A stretch of DNA of 64,000 bases from Phlegmacium glaucopus (lineage: Eukaryota; Basidiomycota; Agaricomycetes; Agaricales; Cortinariaceae). Below the pieces are notes generated by a model. That model was not told where the DNA came from, did no database searches, and was given only the letters and a program-made list of their open reading frames with translations. Shown one piece after another: positions 33,088-45,088 of the stretch. The stretch lies in the NCBI GenBank assembly GCA_015039465.1, contig MU130154.1:599065-663064 (forward strand). Direction: 5' to 3'. Each line of letters opens with the position of its first letter. Position 1 is the first letter of the stretch. The position numbers were made by a program, and so were the translations under genes.

Positions 33088-34801
33088 GATCTGCTCAAAG
33101 TTTGCACATGCCGGCCGAATGCCGATGGCTGCTACCTTATTTTATATTTTATATTCAATATTCAATATATGATATCAGATATCTTCCATTGCTATTGTCT
33201 GCAAAACATCTTTTCAAGAGCTATGCCCAGCCGGAAAGGTAGACCTGTGACAGTTCCTTGCATCAGGTTCCCCGCAAGGTCGTCTCGTCCTCATATAAGG
33301 GCTGGTCACAAGTCAACCGGAAAGGAGGCAGTGGCCCCTTCTGTATTTAGTACAGTGGAAGACTCGGAATGGGATCGTTCTAGTAAATTCTAAGACATTT
33401 TACCCCATCCTACTTGTATATATGTGACTCTGCGCAATTTGAGAACAAGGATATAATTTACAGAGAAATCTGAAAGATTAAAAATGAAGAAGAAAAAAGC
33501 ACACTATTCAAACTACACCGATAAGCAAGAAAGCGCAATGTATATTCACTACCCAGACGTTGTCAATCTCAAATTTACCTTGAGTATGATATACCCTATT
33601 TCCCCCATACATTGCAACACCATTTTCCTTGAGTCTACATTGGCGAAACACCTGTGAAGCAGAGACTATGAGTTAAGCCTTTAACGAAAGATAAAGGAAA
33701 GACGTACCTTGTGATACTTAATGCGCTCCGATAGGTTACCAAGTCAACAACTATAAGAGCAATAATTGACATTCCAGCAAAGACGCTGAGACTGATGGGA
33801 AGCAGACAGCTTCTTGTCTGGCAAGGTGAAAGCCGAACTTGTAGCAGTCACTTGCTCTGCAGCTGCAGCAGATCCTGATACTAAGCCGGTGGAAGCAGCA
33901 GCAACGGCGTTCTGGGACTTGGATTGGGTGGACCCAACATTCGTTGGTGCGGTGGGAGCAGGAATGGGAGCAGGAGATGCACCCTACAAATGCAAAATTT
34001 AAGCAAAGGTAATAATATTAAGGCTACAGGAATTTACACCGGCTTTGATTGGAGTGGAAGAGCATTCATTAGTGCAGAGGATGCAGATATTGGTATAGAG
34101 GATGCAGATGATGGTATAGGAATCACAGACGGTGATGCGGAAGTTGATGCCAGGGGTGTAGTTGGTTGGAGTAGACGGTGAGGTGATTATGGTCGCAATA
34201 GGACCTTGATGGAGCTGGATTGATAGTTGTCGTTATCAATGTCAGTATGCAACTGATTTAATGATTAAGGCATACCCAAGCCCAAATTCATCCATATCAT
34301 AGTAGCGATCCCCTCATGTTTGACTCAACCTGTTTGTCGCTCAAACTCAGGTGGTAGTAAAACTCGAGCGACAATTGAATTGTGTACTCTGGTGCAGCGG
34401 TGCTAAATAATTATTGATAATTCAACCCAAGTCCTAGATAGTAAAGACTAAGATCACTTACGCAATGGCTTGTGTTGATTTGGCATTGATACATAGGACA
34501 GGATGTAGAGCTGATTTCGCTTTCGGTTGGGGTTTTATCCTTGTGCCAAAGTAGGCATGGTCCAAGTACGTCAAATTCCAGAATATTGAAGGGTGTTGTG
34601 TTCAAGACGACTATTGACAGCCTGTTAACTGTATACGGGGGGACCTCCTGAGTCCTGGGTGCGTTAATCTCGATTGAGGTTAGCAAATACCTCGTAATTT
34701 TATGGATAAGTTAAATAGAAATGCTAATTTAAAAATATGAAATGCTATATTACATATCAGCGTTCGGCATTCGGCCGGCAGGTACAAACTTTGAGCAGAT
34801 C
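33088..34801. repeat. 44-bp inverted repeat bounding a 1.7-kb segment
   Basis: 33088-33131 and the reverse complement of 34758-34801 match at 40 of 44 positions. Two 17-bp blocks are identical (GATCTGCTCAAAGTTTG and TGCCGGCCGAATGCCGA), separated by 4 bp with two differences. Both arms are followed inward by AT-rich, TATA-like sequence. No obvious target-site duplication flanks the pair. Confidence 0.85.
33547..34686 (-). CDS. candidate Ser/Ala/Pro-rich secreted or membrane protein, structure unresolved
   Basis: Pieces on the minus strand look coding. One spans a segment of the form TSASPSVIPIPSSASS, joined by a GTGTAA..TTGTAG intron near 34000 to GASPAPIPAPTAPTNVG and an Ala/Ser/Thr-rich run. 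A hydrophobic segment readable in another frame (SLSVFAGMSIIALIVVDLV) and a 76-residue frame with several Cys (GPCLLWHKDK, SCPMYQCQ) lie on either side. I could not connect all pieces in one frame, so this is either a gene with exons I misplaced or one in decay. The composition suits a GPI- or membrane-anchored wall protein. No family is recognised. Confidence 0.25.
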
Positions 34802-36531
34802 CGAGTCAGTCCCGCTTTCCATACAAGTGCTTTGCAGTACATAAGTGGGTTTACGGTGCTCAATTTCTCGACAGTTCAGTTCTTCTCGGAACGAATCCTA
34901 TTTTAGAACCATCAAACAGTTTGGCATCTTGAACTGAGCTGGGTCCAAATGGAGAATCTCTTCACATCATCATTCTGCCTTTAATTTCATCGTCTCTAGT
35001 ACAAAATGCGCGCAGTGCACTGCGGTCAGAAACCACGAGAATTTATGCACAGCACAGCTTAACAGTCATAGAGCATTCGAACCGTCAAAATACATCTACA
35101 GTGTACTGACGCACCTTGCTCACTTCCTTGTTGGATTTTTTAAAATTGAAAGACCACTTATATGATTCTGGCCAAGTTTGGTAGCGTTGCTGGGTGGTTA
35201 CCTTTGATGCACCTGATTAGTATTTCACGGGGTATAGTCCACCTTTTGCACCGGAAATCGTATACCACTTGATATACTTACTCTAAATGTACTTACTGAT
35301 GCAGTACTGATGGCCTGGTCCGGTTGTATTTTACTACATACCTCTCCCTAACCCTGGACCGTGTTAAATGAGGGAGCTAGTTGATGACTACATTGCTACC
35401 ATCTTCTTACCGCACCCTTATCGGTGGGTTTGAGGGCCAATAATGTCCTCTTTACGGCTCCTTACTCAAGCCCAAACGGAGGTAATGGTGAGTCGTTTTG
35501 ATTCATCAAACTAGTGAGATTTCCCACAGGTGTTGTAAACTGATCTCTTCGTTACACTATGAACCATGGTTAAACAATTAGTACGGAATCAACTAAAATC
35601 GTAGTACACATCCTAATATACTATACGAGCATTCTGTCTCTTCATAATTATCAATTTGTGGTTGGTTGGAAGCTAGTGAGGTAACTCAAAGTTATGTACA
35701 AACTGGTGTCAGTGCACTATGTATATGCTGTAGAATAGAAGTACATGACTACTTTTTTTTTTGGGAGTTAAAAGCATAATCCAACTATGCCAAACTGAGG
35801 TTTCACCGTTTCACTGATCAACTTAGGCTTAAAGGTTTTGATTGGAATGAAGGTGCTATAAGAAGTAGTTATAGTAATAGCATGTAACAAAATAAGAGAA
35901 TGGGTCATACCTCAGTGTCACATATGAACAACCGAGGGCACTATAGAAAAGAAAGGAGGGCCTTTTATACTTGACTCCTATTTCTACATGGATGGAATAT
36001 GATAAGCGACAAATACTAAATAGGGAAGGTGATATCGACGCGTCACGGTGAAAGAGGTCATGTGACACGAAGAAAAAGCGATTAACATTTACCGATTTAT
36101 TTAAAAAAGAATCTTTTTGCTTGTGATTCTTGACAACGTGTAGAAGTACAGGGAAGTACCACCCGAAGCTTGCCATTATTGATCGCATCAGTAGTAGAGT
36201 TGTAAATATAACGAGAACCCGTTTACCTTTTCAACCTCAGGCTGTTGCAGGGCTTGAGTAGGGGAGTGCAAGGCTTGATTCAAATGTATCTAGCACTGTC
36301 AACACAATCAAACCGAATCTTACAAGAAAACTTCAGTAAGAAACCTACAGCTTCTGTAACCATCCTGATGATGATAATATACTTAAAATCTGGACTGTAG
36401 ACTAACTGATGGCATAAGTTATCCGCCAACGCTGATTTGTCCGGCGTTAATATCACATGACCCTCCTTTTCCTTCCGAGGCGTTCCTAGAGCCGCTTGCC
36501 ATTGAGTCTTGACCAGAAACCACGAGCAACC

Positions 36532-39177
36532 ATGCTCAACCTCTCCTCTAGAACAGCAAATGCCCTCCGTGCAATTGTAAAGGGCATGGCTACTGCTGTT
36601 CCCCGCATCGGGGACACAAAAGTACCCATGTCCTTGCTTGAAAAGGGCGCTTATATCAACTACCAGCGTATTGAGGATAACCTTCTCGTAGTTCGTGATA
36701 GGTACCTTGTCTTTTCTTTATTATCAGAATTGCCTTCATAGACGTATGTAGGCTCAATCGTCCTCTCACTCTCTCCGAAAAGATTCTCTACGGTCATCTT
36801 GACGACCCTCACAATCAGGACATCGTCAGAGGTTCTAGCTACCTCAAACTTCGTCCCGACGCAAGTCCCTCTTTTCTCATTCACTCTCATTTACTAATAT
36901 CTCTCACAGCGAGTTGCTTGTCAAGACGCTACAGCCCAGGTACCTCTCTTTCCAACACCCAAATACATACATGTTCTAACATAAAATTTTCCCTAGATGG
37001 CTCTCCTCCAATTCATGTCCGCAGGAATGGATACAGCAGCCGTACCCACCACCGTCCACTGCGACCATCTTATCGAAGCCCAAGTCGGAGGTGTCAAAGA
37101 TCTCGAACGCGCCATCGCCATCAACAAAGAAGTATATGACTTCTTAGCCACTGCAACCGCCAAATACGGTCTTGGTTTCTGGAAACCAGGTTCAGGCATC
37201 ATCCATCAAATTATCCTCGAAAACTATGCCTTCCCAGGTGGTCTCATGATTGGCACCGACTCTCATACACCTAATGCAGGTGGTCTCGGCATGATTGCTT
37301 GTGGTGTAGGTGGAGCTGACGCCGTTGATGTCATGGCTGATATTCCTTGGGAACTTAAATGCCCCAAAGTCATCGGCGTCAACTTGACGGGTCAAATCGG
37401 GGGATGGACGACTCCGAAAGACGTCATACTCAAAGTTGCTGGTATCCTCACCGTCAAAGGTGGTACGGGAGCTATCGTTGAATACAAAGGACCAGGCTTG
37501 GAGAGCCTCAGCTGCACGGGTATGGCTACTATTTGCAACATGGGAGCCGAAATTGGCGCTACCACTTCCCTGTTCCCATTCAACCCGCGCATGGCTAGTT
37601 ATTTGAAAGCTACTAAACGAGCTGAAATCGCTGAATATGCTACGAGGTTCTCTCATAATCTCAAGGCTGATGAAGGTGCTGAGTATGACGAAGTCATTGA
37701 TATCAATCTCTCGGAACTCGAACCTCATATCAACGGTCCCTTCACTCCAGATCTTGCCACCCCCATTTCTCAGTTTGCAAAAGAAGCGAAGAAGAATGGC
37801 TGGCCAGACGATATTCGAGTTGGTCTTATTGGATCGTGCACCAATTCTTCGTATGAAGATATGACACGCTCTGCGTCACTTGCCAAGGAAGCGAAGGATG
37901 CAGGGTTAGAGTTTAAGAGCAAATTCACGGTCACGCCTGGAAGTGAACAGGTTAGGGCTACTATTGCCCGCGATGGTCAGCTTGAGGTGTTTGAAGGTGC
38001 TGGTGGAATCGTTTTAGCTAATGCTTGTGGACCTTGTATTGGTCAATGGGATAGAAAGGACGTTAAAAAGGGTGAACCCAACACCAGTACGTATCCCCAT
38101 CGTCCTTGCTACACGCACTGATCTTCCTCTTTCTAGTCGTCACTTCGTACAACCGCAACTTTACAGGCCGTAACGATGCTAATCCCGCCACTCACGCTTT
38201 CGTCGCATCTCCAGACATTGTCACCGCACTTTCTTTCGCCGGCTCGCTCTCCTTCAACCCCCTCACAGACTCCCTCTCAACTCCCTCCGGCACCCCCTTC
38301 AGGTTCTCCGCTCCCTCTGGCTTCGAGCTCCCCCCTCGTGGCTACGACCCTGGTCAAGACACATTTCAACCCCCTCCCATTGACCGCGCCTCTGTCCAAG
38401 TCCAAGTCTCATCCGCCTCTGATCGTCTCCAACTCCTCCAGCCCTTCACGAAATGGGACGGCCAACAACCAACCGACCTCCCCGTCTTGATCAAAGTAAA
38501 AGGCAAATGCACTACCGACCATATTAGTGCTGGTGGTCCTTGGTTGAAATACCGTGGTCACCTGGAAAACATCTCTCAGAATTGTTTGATCGGAGCTGTC
38601 AACGCAGAGAATGACCAAGTCAACTCAGTTCAAAACCACCTTGTGCCATCTGAATTTGGGTCAGTACCTTCCGTTGCGGCACACTACCGTTCCAAAGGCA
38701 TCAAATGGGTTGTTATCGGAGACCATAATTATGGTGAAGGTTCTTCGCGTGAACATGCTGCGCTTGAGCCGAGGTTTTTAGGAGGACTGGCTGTTATTGT
38801 GAGGAGTTTTGCGAGGATTCATGAGACGAATTTGAAGAAGCAGGGCATGTTGGCGTTGACGTTTGTGAATGAGAAGGATTATGATAGGGTTAGGGGAACG
38901 GATAGGGTTACGATCAAGGGGTTGGAAACCTTTGCTCCTGGAAAGAATTTGGAGCTGGAAGTAAAGCATTTGGATGGGAGTGTTGAGGTAGGTTCTTTTT
39001 TTTTGTTTTCTTGTTTTCGTTCTTGATCACAAACTGACATCCCTTGTCTTATAGACCATCCCATTGGCCCACTCTTTCAATGAAGGTCAAATTGAATGGT
39101 TCAAAGCTGGCAGCGCACTCAACTTGATGGCTGCTAAAGCCAAGGCAGCAGCTGCCGCCGCGGGTAGTAAAGCTTAA
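36532..39177 (+). CDS. ACO1: mitochondrial aconitate hydratase
   Basis: About five or six exons give roughly 780 residues. A short presequence ([25 protein letters not shown]) suits mitochondrial import. Core motifs: [81 protein letters not shown] (first 4Fe-4S Cys), [12 protein letters not shown] (the other two Cys), [33 protein letters not shown] and [19 protein letters not shown] (active-site Ser/Arg). It isomerises citrate to isocitrate in the TCA cycle. The Ala-rich C-terminus is unusual. The intron at 36861-36909 (after LRPD) begins GCAAGT; only this donor gives the conserved RPDRVACQ. Confidence 0.95.
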
Positions 39178-39841
39178 ACGATTTCCTTGAACATCTACGT
39201 CGTTTCTTTCTTTTATTTCACTCTTCCGATCTTCTTTCTTTCGACTCCCTCAATTCACCTTCACCCCCATCATCCGCCATCGTCGCTCTCAGCCGTATGG
39301 TCGCGTCATCGACTGTTGTGATATAACCTTTTAAGTCAAAGGAGGCAGATCGAATCTGGAGTGACGCTACCTTCCAAAATTTTATATATTCATACCAAAA
39401 AGTCTACTCTTTGGTTGGTTGGAAGAAGAAAACGATCGATCATACATGTGCACCTCGTATGTAGTTATGTAGAACAATGAAACCAAATTTCTTCTCATGC
39501 CAGGTCAGGCAGTGAATGTACAAGCAGCAAGCAGTGTGCAAACTCGTCAATAATTTTGTAAATTTCATTAGAAATATATCACTAAACGACTGAAATTGTC
39601 AATCTGTAATAAGTATGCTCCTTGAGTCTCCACAGTTGTATTGAAATCTTCATATTAGCCACTCTCGTCCATGCAGAGGCACTTGTAGAATATTTCCAGC
39701 ATATCAGTTTAATTTATTTAACAGGTTGATGTCAACAAATGAATAAAAAAACGTTGGTGTACAAAGTGATGGTAAAGACTGTAAATTACATACGGGGTGA
39801 AAAAACCTAGCAGAAGTTTTTTACCCAACCTACTGCGGGGG
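39178..39841. other. intergenic between convergent aconitase and BUD4 genes
   Basis: About 660 bp of 3' flanking sequence; pyrimidine-rich near 39195-39260 and AT-rich beyond. No gene or repeat seen. Confidence 0.5.
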
Positions 39842-42800
39842 TCATCTGAATGGGGACTCAGATGATGACTGAGGCACCTGCTGCTGAGCCGTTGTCATAC
39901 GCTTTGTGATTTCCTCCTGACGTTGCCAAAGAAGCTCCGCCCATAGAGGGTGTGGTGGAATATGCCCAACAAGAGCGCGCAAGACTTCCAACCTATAGGC
40001 AGGAACAGCAATGAGGCAAGTCAGCTATCTGCAAGTGTCGAAATTGCACAATGCCAAAGACATACCATTTACTCTTTTCTTCATCCGTGTCAGCAAAGAA
40101 GATGATCTCCTGATCATGAGGGAATATCAAACGGAAAGACCGTTCCACCCCATACAGACCATCGTACTCGTCAGCGTACCGGCTGGCTCGAGTTGCAAGT
40201 CCAGCTGGCGGACTTGATACACTATTACGCAGTTCTTGATCATCTTCGACTGCAATAGCCTTCTTCAAATCGATTGTTGCCGTTGCTTTCTTCGTAACAT
40301 CATTGAACGCAACTAAATTCGACCCAATAACGCGCAGTTGCCGACGACGCCATGACTAGAGAGGAAACAAATTCAATCATGGCATTTTACATTTCAATGT
40401 AACACACTCACGCGACAATCGCCCCCGTTCTGTGTAAGTGTACCCTGGAAATAGGTCACCTTGTGCCAATTAATGTGACGCAATCCTCGATGGCACTCTT
40501 CCAGACTTTGAGGTAGTTGCTCTTGAGGTATACCTGGCAGAGGTGGTAATCTAAACATCTGAAGAATAATCTCGCCGCACTCTTGCGTTGAGAATTTGCC
40601 GCCTATCTCCATCCGCTGCCCGATCAACGGGTAGCTTGTATCAAATAACCTCATATCACAACGGCTTGAGATATCTTTGAATGAAATGAACGCGCGCGCA
40701 AGCGTACCGTCTGGCTTGAGACGCCGAGCTAGATTTTCTGGCAGCCGATGAACTGCCTGCGCTTGTGATTGATGGGGCTGCGGTTGGACGGCAATCTTCT
40801 CCTTCGAGGACTTTTTAGGAGAAGAGAAAAAGCTCCTCATCCCGCTACTTTTCGGAGCGGGTTGAATAATCGGAGGGGGGGCAGGCGCAGCAATAGCAAC
40901 TGGCAAGGGGGTGAGTGCTTTGAATTGCGCAACTATGTGAGGATCCCGGCGAATTTTCAGCGTCAAAGTGAACTCAAGTTTGCTGTGCTCGATGCTATGA
41001 AATAAGGTTGTCAATTAGGATGATTTGGTAACCAAAAGATATGTACTAACAGTTCAAACTCTTGATCGATTCGACTGTTGTTAGCCAATTGACCTTCAGG
41101 GGTGGTAACGAAATGAATGCCGTTGTTGAGAGTGCAAGTCATTACTGTATGCTCCTGGGGGAGAGGTAGATTTAACCCTTTTACTCCTAGAACTAATCAA
41201 ATTCAATCAGCACTTTGCAATGCTGATGGAAGTTAAATTACCTTTGACAAAGACCTTTCCATAGGCTTTTCCTTTTTCTTGGGCTCGATATTCCTTGATT
41301 TGCTTTGCATATTCGTTCTATAGGACCGTCAGTAAATTCACGAGATGTTAGATGGATTTCCATACCATGTCAGAAGGTCGTCGCACTGTTCTCCACGCCC
41401 TTCCTGCATCAATGTCCCCCGGCCCAGCGATATGCGAAACTCTCTCTTCTGACGAAGACGCATAAATGGTAGTTTCATGTTCGCGAACATGGTATTTCTG
41501 TGAAACGGTGAGCGAACGGTCACGTGAAAAATAAATAAATAAAATGATAAGACTAACGCTTTTTTTCGGAGGCTCCACTAATTTTTGCAATTCTCGCTCA
41601 ATGCTATCTCCAAGCGGGTCATCTAAGCCAACTTTCTCCAAAAGAATATCACCCCTTTTCTTGGCGCTACCAGACATTGTCTCAGCATCTCCTGTACTCA
41701 TGCTTCGCCTCCGACTCGGTCGACCAACTCCCAAATGTTGCCGATGACTTCGATTCAAATTAAATGTGTCCATATCTTCTTCCTCAAGGCGCCTCGCCTC
41801 GCGCCTCTTCTCCAGGATGATTTGTTCCCTCTGCCTGATATTATCTTTCGGAGGAACTGGTGGTGGAGGCGGCAACGTGATAGTTGACGCCCCGCTAACA
41901 TTCCTACTCATAATCCCATCGGCTTCATTCTTCTGTAACAAAGCAGAATCGGTAGCAGCGCGTTCCATAATCCTCGGACGGGTAAAACCTGTCGACAAGT
42001 CGTCATGATCGTCGTGATGGGATTGGGATTGGTCATAAGAGTCATCGCATTCTTCAGTCATCATCGAATCATCGGCCTTTGCACCAGCACCAGCAACATC
42101 ATCCATCAATCTGTCAAGCGCACTTTTCATATCCATGTCAACATCCACATTGCCCAACCTCACAGAAGCACTCTCGATACTAGCCGGTCTGGACGTTCTA
42201 GTATTCGCCACCCCTAAGTTAAGGTTGTCCAGCGAGTCAACGTTGATCGGTTTATCCGAAGTAGAGATACCCAAACCGCCAAGACTAAACTTGCTGCCAA
42301 AGTCGAACTGGGCTGGACCCAGCATGCCGAAGTCTTGGTCGGGTACTTTCCCTAGTCCAGCTAAAGTTGCTAACCCCATCGTGCGTTTCTCGACGCTCTC
42401 AACAATAGCAGTTTCTGTACTGAAATCAGTCTGAGTAGTCAAGACTGACATCCTGTCCCTGTCTTTTTCTCTCTCCAAGAACTCTTGGGGTGGCTGATAA
42501 TCGAGTTTATGATCATTTTCATCGACAGCCTCCTCGATTGTGACTTCGCAGGCTAGTGGCTTGACACTTGGACTGGACGACTGGAGATCTTCGTCGAAGG
42601 CTGGACTTTGAGTTCGTTGATTTAAAAGTCGCCGTTGAACTTCTTCGCGAGATATTCGTTCTCGGCTCGAGCTGGTCGCAACCATTGGAGATGCCGAACG
42701 AGCGGGCGAGGAAATGCGCCTTGAGAATGCTGCATGATTTGCCACCACAGCGGGGGAAGGATGATCTACCTCTTGTGATGGTGGTGGAGTTGATTCGAGG

Positions 42801-44691
42801 TGCGGAGATGCTTGCCGACTATTCGATGTCTATGATTAAAGCAAAATTAACGAGGTCAGATAAATCCAGACAGAAAATCAGAGCGCCTTTACCTCATCGC
42901 TGCAATGGGGCTTGGCCTCAAGTCTTGATAGGTTTACCTCAGAGTCTCCGATAGAAAGATTTCCGGCGTCCTTGGATTCATCAATGGCAATAGGAACGCT
43001 ATGGCTCTGGATGTCAGAAAGAATGGACTCGTCCTGCAAACGGGGGCCGAAAGAGTCGATGCTAATATTGGCGCTATTGTTTGACTCGGAATGATTTCCT
43101 GCTCAGGTTGGCGTGTTAGAATCCAGAATTCGCCAAGACCTGTATTCTCACCTATATTCAAGTCAAACTTTGGAATTAGAGCTTCGTCATGGAGGCATAT
43201 GACCCCAGTCGTTTTCTTCATTGGGGAAGGGCTTGCAGGTAATTTGTCAACATCATCGCCATCTTCCTCTACTTCTCTTTCTTCCTCTCGGGCCTTTCGA
43301 ACCCTCTCCAAGTGAGTTGATCGTCCAAGCGGTGGCGTACTGTGACGCGTGCCTGGAGACCGGCGAGGCGGGGTAGCGGGAGGCCCATGTGGCGAAGCAG
43401 ATGTAGGAAGATTGAAGTTGAAAGGATAATTAGAAGGGCTCTGTTGATGAGGGGAATTATGAGGAGACGCGTGCGGGGAAAAGTGCGGTTGAAGGCTATG
43501 AGGTTGTTGCAGTCGTTCACCTTCATGGTGCTGTAGGAAACGTTCAACATGATGACTTCTTCCGAAAGGGATGCCGTCTTCTGTCTCGAGGTCTGTTGGT
43601 ATATCTAAGTGCCGAGGAGGTGTACTCATGTTGGACAGCAAACTAGTATCGGAAAGAAGATTGGCAGCATTCGAAGAGAAAAACATCTCATCAACAATCC
43701 CTGTAATGCTTGCATCTGGGTCGGAGAGAAGGGAAGGAACAGAGGGATTAATGCCTTGGTCTGATAACTGAATGCTTTCGTAGGAGGTATCATCGGCCAT
43801 TACTTCATAGTCGTGATTAGAAGGCGAGGAACCCTGGAATGGATCATCTTCTTCATGCACGCTCTGGTAAGAGTCGTCACGCACATCCTCCTCGCTATGA
43901 GTTTGAAGGACCTCTTCCTCATCTGTCTCTTCTTCACGATCAAATTCAAGAACATCGCACCGCTCGTGGAAAGTGACTCTTTTCCTCCTCTCCCTTCTGG
44001 GACCCCCGCTGAGACGAGGACCATGTAGTCGTCTTGATACAAGAGCTGAGCGACCTGGGGACGGCGATGGACCTCCACTTGAAGTACGAGGGGGTTGTAG
44101 CTGGGGAGGCGGCGTCAAAGACCTCCGAGAAGAGCCATTGTATATAGCAGACTGAGGGGGTGGGGGGTTCGTCTCAGAGGATGGAGTGCGTTGCTGGATT
44201 TTGAATGGGCTTTTAGTTACAGGTTCCTTCTCGATCAGACCCTGGAAAGTCTTGCTCTGTCTTCGCTCCCTTTTCAATGCAAATGGACGTTCGTTCTCAT
44301 TCTCAGCCTGCTCATGCATAGAGGAAGGCCTCGGACGCTTCTCCCCAGAAACGCGGCGCGTTGGAAATATCATAGGGGCTGACCGAGAGGAAGGAGTGGA
44401 AGGAGTGGGTATTTGCGATTTGAAAGGGGATTTGGAAACGAGATTGTTGTTGTGGACATGTCGATAGCTAGAAGAGGTACGACGGGCAACCACAGGGCCT
44501 TTTAATCGAGGGGAGCCACGTTTTGCGATACGAAGGGGAGAAGTTATTGATCCTGTACTACCAGAGGACGGAAGAGAAGCTGAGGATGAGGAGTTCCAAC
44601 CCATGCCTGACTCCCTCAATATTGAGGATTTGATAGGATCTGGAGAATTCGAGAGTAAACGGTCCCTCAACGGGGATTTATGAGTCGCCAT
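39842..44691 (-). CDS. BUD4: BUD4/anillin-like septation protein with C-terminal PH domain
   Basis: Minus-strand multi-exon gene of about 1,400 residues starting MATHKSPLRDRLLSNSP. The first half is disordered and rich in Ser/Pro with SP sites, basic clusters (RRERRKRVTFHERC) and acidic patches. The frame passes across an intron near 42836-42895 into a second disordered region with PPPPPVPPK and a charged helix (QREQIILEKRREARRLEEED). The last third has the anillin-homology segment (HSKLEFTLTLKIRRDPHI; LARAFISFKDISSRCD) and a PH domain (GTLTQNGGDCR; ERSFRLIFPHDQEIIFFADTDEEKSKW). This is the Bud4/Mid1/anillin layout: a scaffold linking septins to the division site. Its start faces PEX5 across 397 bp. 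Confidence 0.83.
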
Positions 44692-45088
44692 GAATGTGAA
44701 GAATGGTCAAGGGTAGCCAGAGAGCGTTGAGAACGACGGCGGCGTATGTGGATCAAGGTCAAGGAAGCAATAAACAAACATCCATAGCGTGGGACAAATC
44801 AATCAGCGCGTCTATCACGTGATGGCGTCTTGTGTGTGTGACCTTCAGAGCGGGCTGAATATTGTGCATATTGATGTCTTATTCTATGCACACCGTGTCT
44901 ATTTAATAGATTTATTGCCGTGTCATTTAATGGATTTATTGTGCTTCCTACGTTTTTGATATGTACAAAAGACTCTATTGACAGATCCAAACCATTTGGC
45001 ATTTATCAGCTGCACGTTCAACCGGCAATCACCGCACCGAACCGGTATTCCATATTGCTCTGGTAATGCTTCTCATCTTTCATCCCCA
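44692..45088. promoter_or_regulatory. bidirectional promoter BUD4 / PEX5
   Basis: 397 bp between divergent start codons. It contains near-repeated AT-rich words (TTTAATAGATTTATTG and TTTAATGGATTTATTG near 44898-44940). Confidence 0.45.

Larger units (their letters stand above)
32620..36531. other. gene-poor 3.9-kb stretch
   Basis: Holds a 44-bp inverted repeat (33088-33131 and 34758-34801) and between its arms a candidate Ser/Ala-rich gene on the minus strand. From 34802 to about 36100 I see no supportable gene; a 110-codon minus-strand frame at 35856-36188 has no recognisable content. The last 400 bp are the promoter of the aconitase gene. Confidence 0.5.

Noticed and set aside
42934..44691. 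Separate gene from the following 41348-42748 frame
   Set aside because: An intron near 42836-42895 joins the two in frame, and together with the anillin/PH part they form one BUD4-like protein.
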